DNA of 5,953 nt from Planctomycetota bacterium (GTDB lineage: Bacteria; Planctomycetota; Phycisphaerae; WQYP01): the NCBI GenBank assembly GCA_021799715.1, contig JAJYZY010000136.1, positions 1-5,953 of the forward strand, given 5' to 3'. This document shows, in pieces, positions 3,989-5,953 of the stretch (position 1 is its first letter; every line of letters begins with the position of its first letter). A model generated the notes under the pieces. The model was not told the DNA's origin, did no database searches, and was given only the letters and a program-made list of their open reading frames with translations. Position numbers and translations under genes: made by a program.

Positions 3989-5953
3989 TTATTCTCTGCC
4001 GGGGGCCAGTAAGGATCTTACGCCCACAATGGCGGCCCGCCAGGCGGGAATAAAACCCGCGGCCAGCGTTGCCAGGCAGCAAACGCCGGCGGCAAAAAGC
4101 ATGGCGTTCCAGGCCCAGGCGTAACGGGAATCAAAACCGCTTAACCGATGATCCAGCAGGGTTCCCATGTAGGCCATGTACTGCCCCAACGCACAGCCCA
4201 ATACCACGGCCGCCAGGATAATCAGCGATAATTCCGCCAGAACCATGCGTAATAATTGCCACCGCCCCGCCCCCACCGCCCGGAGAATACCGAATTCATA
4301 GCGGCGTTGTCGGACCGCGGCCGCCGCCATAGCCGCCACCGCAATGGCCGCCAGGCACATTCCGCCCAACGCCGCCAGCGATAACGCCCGCATAACGCGG
4401 GTGATTACATAATCCAACTCTCGTTTCATGTGCCGCACGGATGTGCCATGCAGGGCAAAACGTTGAAAATTCAGTAACCGCTGTAAAAAAGATTGCTTGC
4501 CGCCGGAGGCCAGGAACGCTTTGACCGCGGCCACCGCTTGCATCCCGTTGGCACTGGGCTTTAACGTCAGCATGACCAGATTGGGGCCGTTAATACCAAA
4601 TAATGCTTTCGCCTGCGCCAGCGTACCGATCAGGGCCACCGCCGCCGCTTGATGAAAAGCCTGCCGTACGCGCAAAAAACTCTGGGCAATTGATACGCCC
4701 GGCGACGTCACCACACCCACAACCGTCAGCCGCTTTACACCCGCCAACGTACCGACGGCCAATGTTTTTCCCGCCGCCAGATGCAACGAACGCAAGGCAT
4801 CACCGGCGATCAACACGCCGGTGCCGGCGTGCATGGCCCGCATGGCGGAGGCTTTATTTCCCTGTGCGAAATGCACACCCAGCATGTGCAGAAAGGTCTT
4901 GGGCTGCACGGCAACAAACAGCACCTGCTGTTGTTTTGCCGCACCGATCCGCGCGGGAATCCAAAAGGCCGTTAAGGCTGAAACTCCCGTTACGCCATGG
5001 ACGTGCCGGGGAATTTCCATCGCGCGATGAACGGACAGCGGGGTAATAGGACTGAAGACAAAAGCATCAGGAAATTGGGCGGGAAATTCCCATGATTCCA
5101 GCAAACCGATGCCTCGCGCCTGCATGGAAACAAAAAAAGATACCGCCGCCAATAAAGCCGCCGCCATCATGCCCGCCCGATAAGGCGATGCCGAGGTGGA
5201 AAACAATGTCGGTTCAACGTGCCATAACCATGCCAACGGCCGCTTGAAGCACCGCTCAAAAACCGCGACCGTAACCGGTGCCAACGCCACCGCCGCCAAG
5301 AGCACCAATGGGCCGCCGACCAGTACATAGGCCCAAAGCGCCCAGATTGGATTAGGAATCCACCACAGCAGAATCTGTAACGCCAAAGCGCCTATGGCAA
5401 CCCATAATGCGGGACGCAAAGATTTAGCAGTTGCGGCTTTACTCATATTGGCTACCGCGGCCATGGGGGTTACACGCCAGGCTTTATACACCGGCAGGGC
5501 AATGCCCACCGCGGCGGCCAGCAGTCCGGCGGTGCCGGCGATGATAAAACTTGCAATGCCGGGATGAAACACCAGATGTCCATGCCGCAGATGATGCACC
5601 AGAAACCACGCCGCCGCCGCCCCGCCGGCCAGCCCCAGCAATATACCGCCGGCCATCGGCACCAGAGACTCTACCAGTGCGGTTAATGCCACTTGATTGC
5701 GCGCCGCGCCAATACACCGCAACTGTCCGAAAAAGCGCACCCGCTCCTGAATGCCGATCGCAAAGACCGCTAAGATCAGCAACCCCGCACCCAGGGCCGT
5801 GGGCACGGCGATCAGCCAGCGAAGTCGCTGCAACATTTTCTCCATGGGGGCAAAGGGTTTGCGGCTTTTTCCCATGGATCGAATTTTTACACCCGGGCCC
5901 AAGGCTTTTTCCAAGGCCGTCATGCCCGCCGCTTTGGAAATGCCCGGCCGGAA
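3989..5953 (-). CDS. ABC transporter permease with two FtsX domains (5' end missing)
   Basis: Inner-membrane permease of the MacB/LolC/YbbP type, which works with a cytoplasmic ABC ATPase to move or extract envelope substrates; the substrate cannot be told. The frame is open to the right edge. The ATG at 5923 is probably internal, because what follows it is already the end of a periplasmic domain. Counting from that ATG, nine membrane segments are visible: about 37-57, 87-109, 124-143, 172-189, 195-221, 251-267, 514-537, 566-586 and 606-628. A periplasmic MacB-like domain lies at about 270-505. The cytoplasmic FtsX signature occurs twice, ERVRFFGQLRCIGAARNQ at 60-77 and RRYEFGILRAVGAGRWQ at about 540-556. 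The layout matches 10-segment duplicated permeases, so the first segment and first periplasmic domain should lie beyond 5953. The TAA stop is at 3989-3991, convergent with glgB. Confidence 0.9.
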   Translation of the reverse strand, partial: FRPGISKAAGMTALEKALGPGVKIRSMGKSRKPFAPMEKMLQRLRWLIAVPTALGAGLLILAVFAIGIQERVRFFGQLRCIGAARNQVALTALVESLVPMAGGILLGLAGGAAAAWFLVHHLRHGHLVFHPGIASFIIAGTAGLLAAAVGIALPVYKAWRVTPMAAVANMSKAATAKSLRPALWVAIGALALQILLWWIPNPIWALWAYVLVGGPLVLLAAVALAPVTVAVFERCFKRPLAWLWHVEPTLFSTSASPYRAGMMAAALLAAVSFFVSMQARGIGLLESWEFPAQFPDAFVFSPITPLSVHRAMEIPRHVHGVTGVSALTAFWIPARIGAAKQQQVLFVAVQPKTFLHMLGVHFAQGNKASAMRAMHAGTGVLIAGDALRSLHLAAGKTLAVGTLAGVKRLTVVGVVTSPGVSIAQSFLRVRQAFHQAAAVALIGTLAQAKALFGINGPNLVMLTLKPSANGMQAVAAVKAFLASGGKQSFLQRLLNFQRFALHGTSVRHMKRELDYVITRVMRALSLAALGGMCLAAIAVAAMAAAAVRQRRYEFGILRAVGAGRWQLLRMVLAELSLIILAAVVLGCALGQYMAYMGTLLDHRLSGFDSRYAWAWNAMLFAAGVCCLATLAAGFIPAWRAAIVGVRSLLAPGRE

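Noticed and set aside
3973..3996. Bidirectional terminator between glgB and the permease gene
   Set aside because: Only short stems are possible (GAGAA/TTCTC of 5 bp, GCTT/AAGC of 4 bp) and there is no T-run on either strand.
4603..5046. Plus-strand reading frames opposite the permease gene
   Set aside because: They are long shadow frames from GC-rich antisense DNA, rich in Pro and Arg, with no family resemblance.

Overview
The window looks like a chromosomal segment from a Gram-negative bacterium, most plausibly of the Planctomycetota/Verrucomicrobiota kind. The clues are a PEP-CTERM-type surface protein, a eukaryote-type (GH13_8) glycogen branching enzyme, a two-FtsX-domain ABC permease, coding DNA of moderately high GC, and long AT-richer intergenic stretches built of short wordy repeats. 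The phylum is an inference; there is no rRNA or marker gene.

Layout: 1-446 is non-coding and largely repeats. 447-1199 (minus) encodes a 250-aa secreted protein with a C-terminal exosortase-type sorting signal. 1200-1875 is non-coding: a leader hairpin, a 17-bp tandem duplication, several palindromes, then a 7-bp-period array that runs through an 18-bp perfect palindrome into a 9/10-bp-period array. 1876-3972 (plus) encodes glgB, complete at 698 aa. 3989-5953 (minus) is the C-terminal part of an ABC transporter permease whose reading frame is open to the right edge. glgB and the permease converge with 16 bases between them.

The three genes do not form an evident pathway. GlgB would build alpha-1,6 branches in cytoplasmic glycogen, the PEP-CTERM protein would be exported and processed at the envelope, and the permease would work with an ABC ATPase not present here. 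The PEP-CTERM gene and glgB are divergent, with starts 676 bases apart across the repeat-rich region.

The most unusual content is the repeat system around the PEP-CTERM gene. Arrays with strict 7-bp periodicity (words CTGGAAN, CAATGAN, NTGRTCN) occur on both sides. Arrays of CAGTA/TACTG with alternating 9- and 10-bp spacing occur on both sides in opposite orientation (7 copies left, 15 right). The two CAATGAN arrays are in the same orientation and both break into CAAACAC in phase. The 10-mer word CAATACTGAT equals the heptamer CAATGAT with ACT inserted, so the families look related. No CRISPR, tRNA, rRNA or transposase gene was seen.
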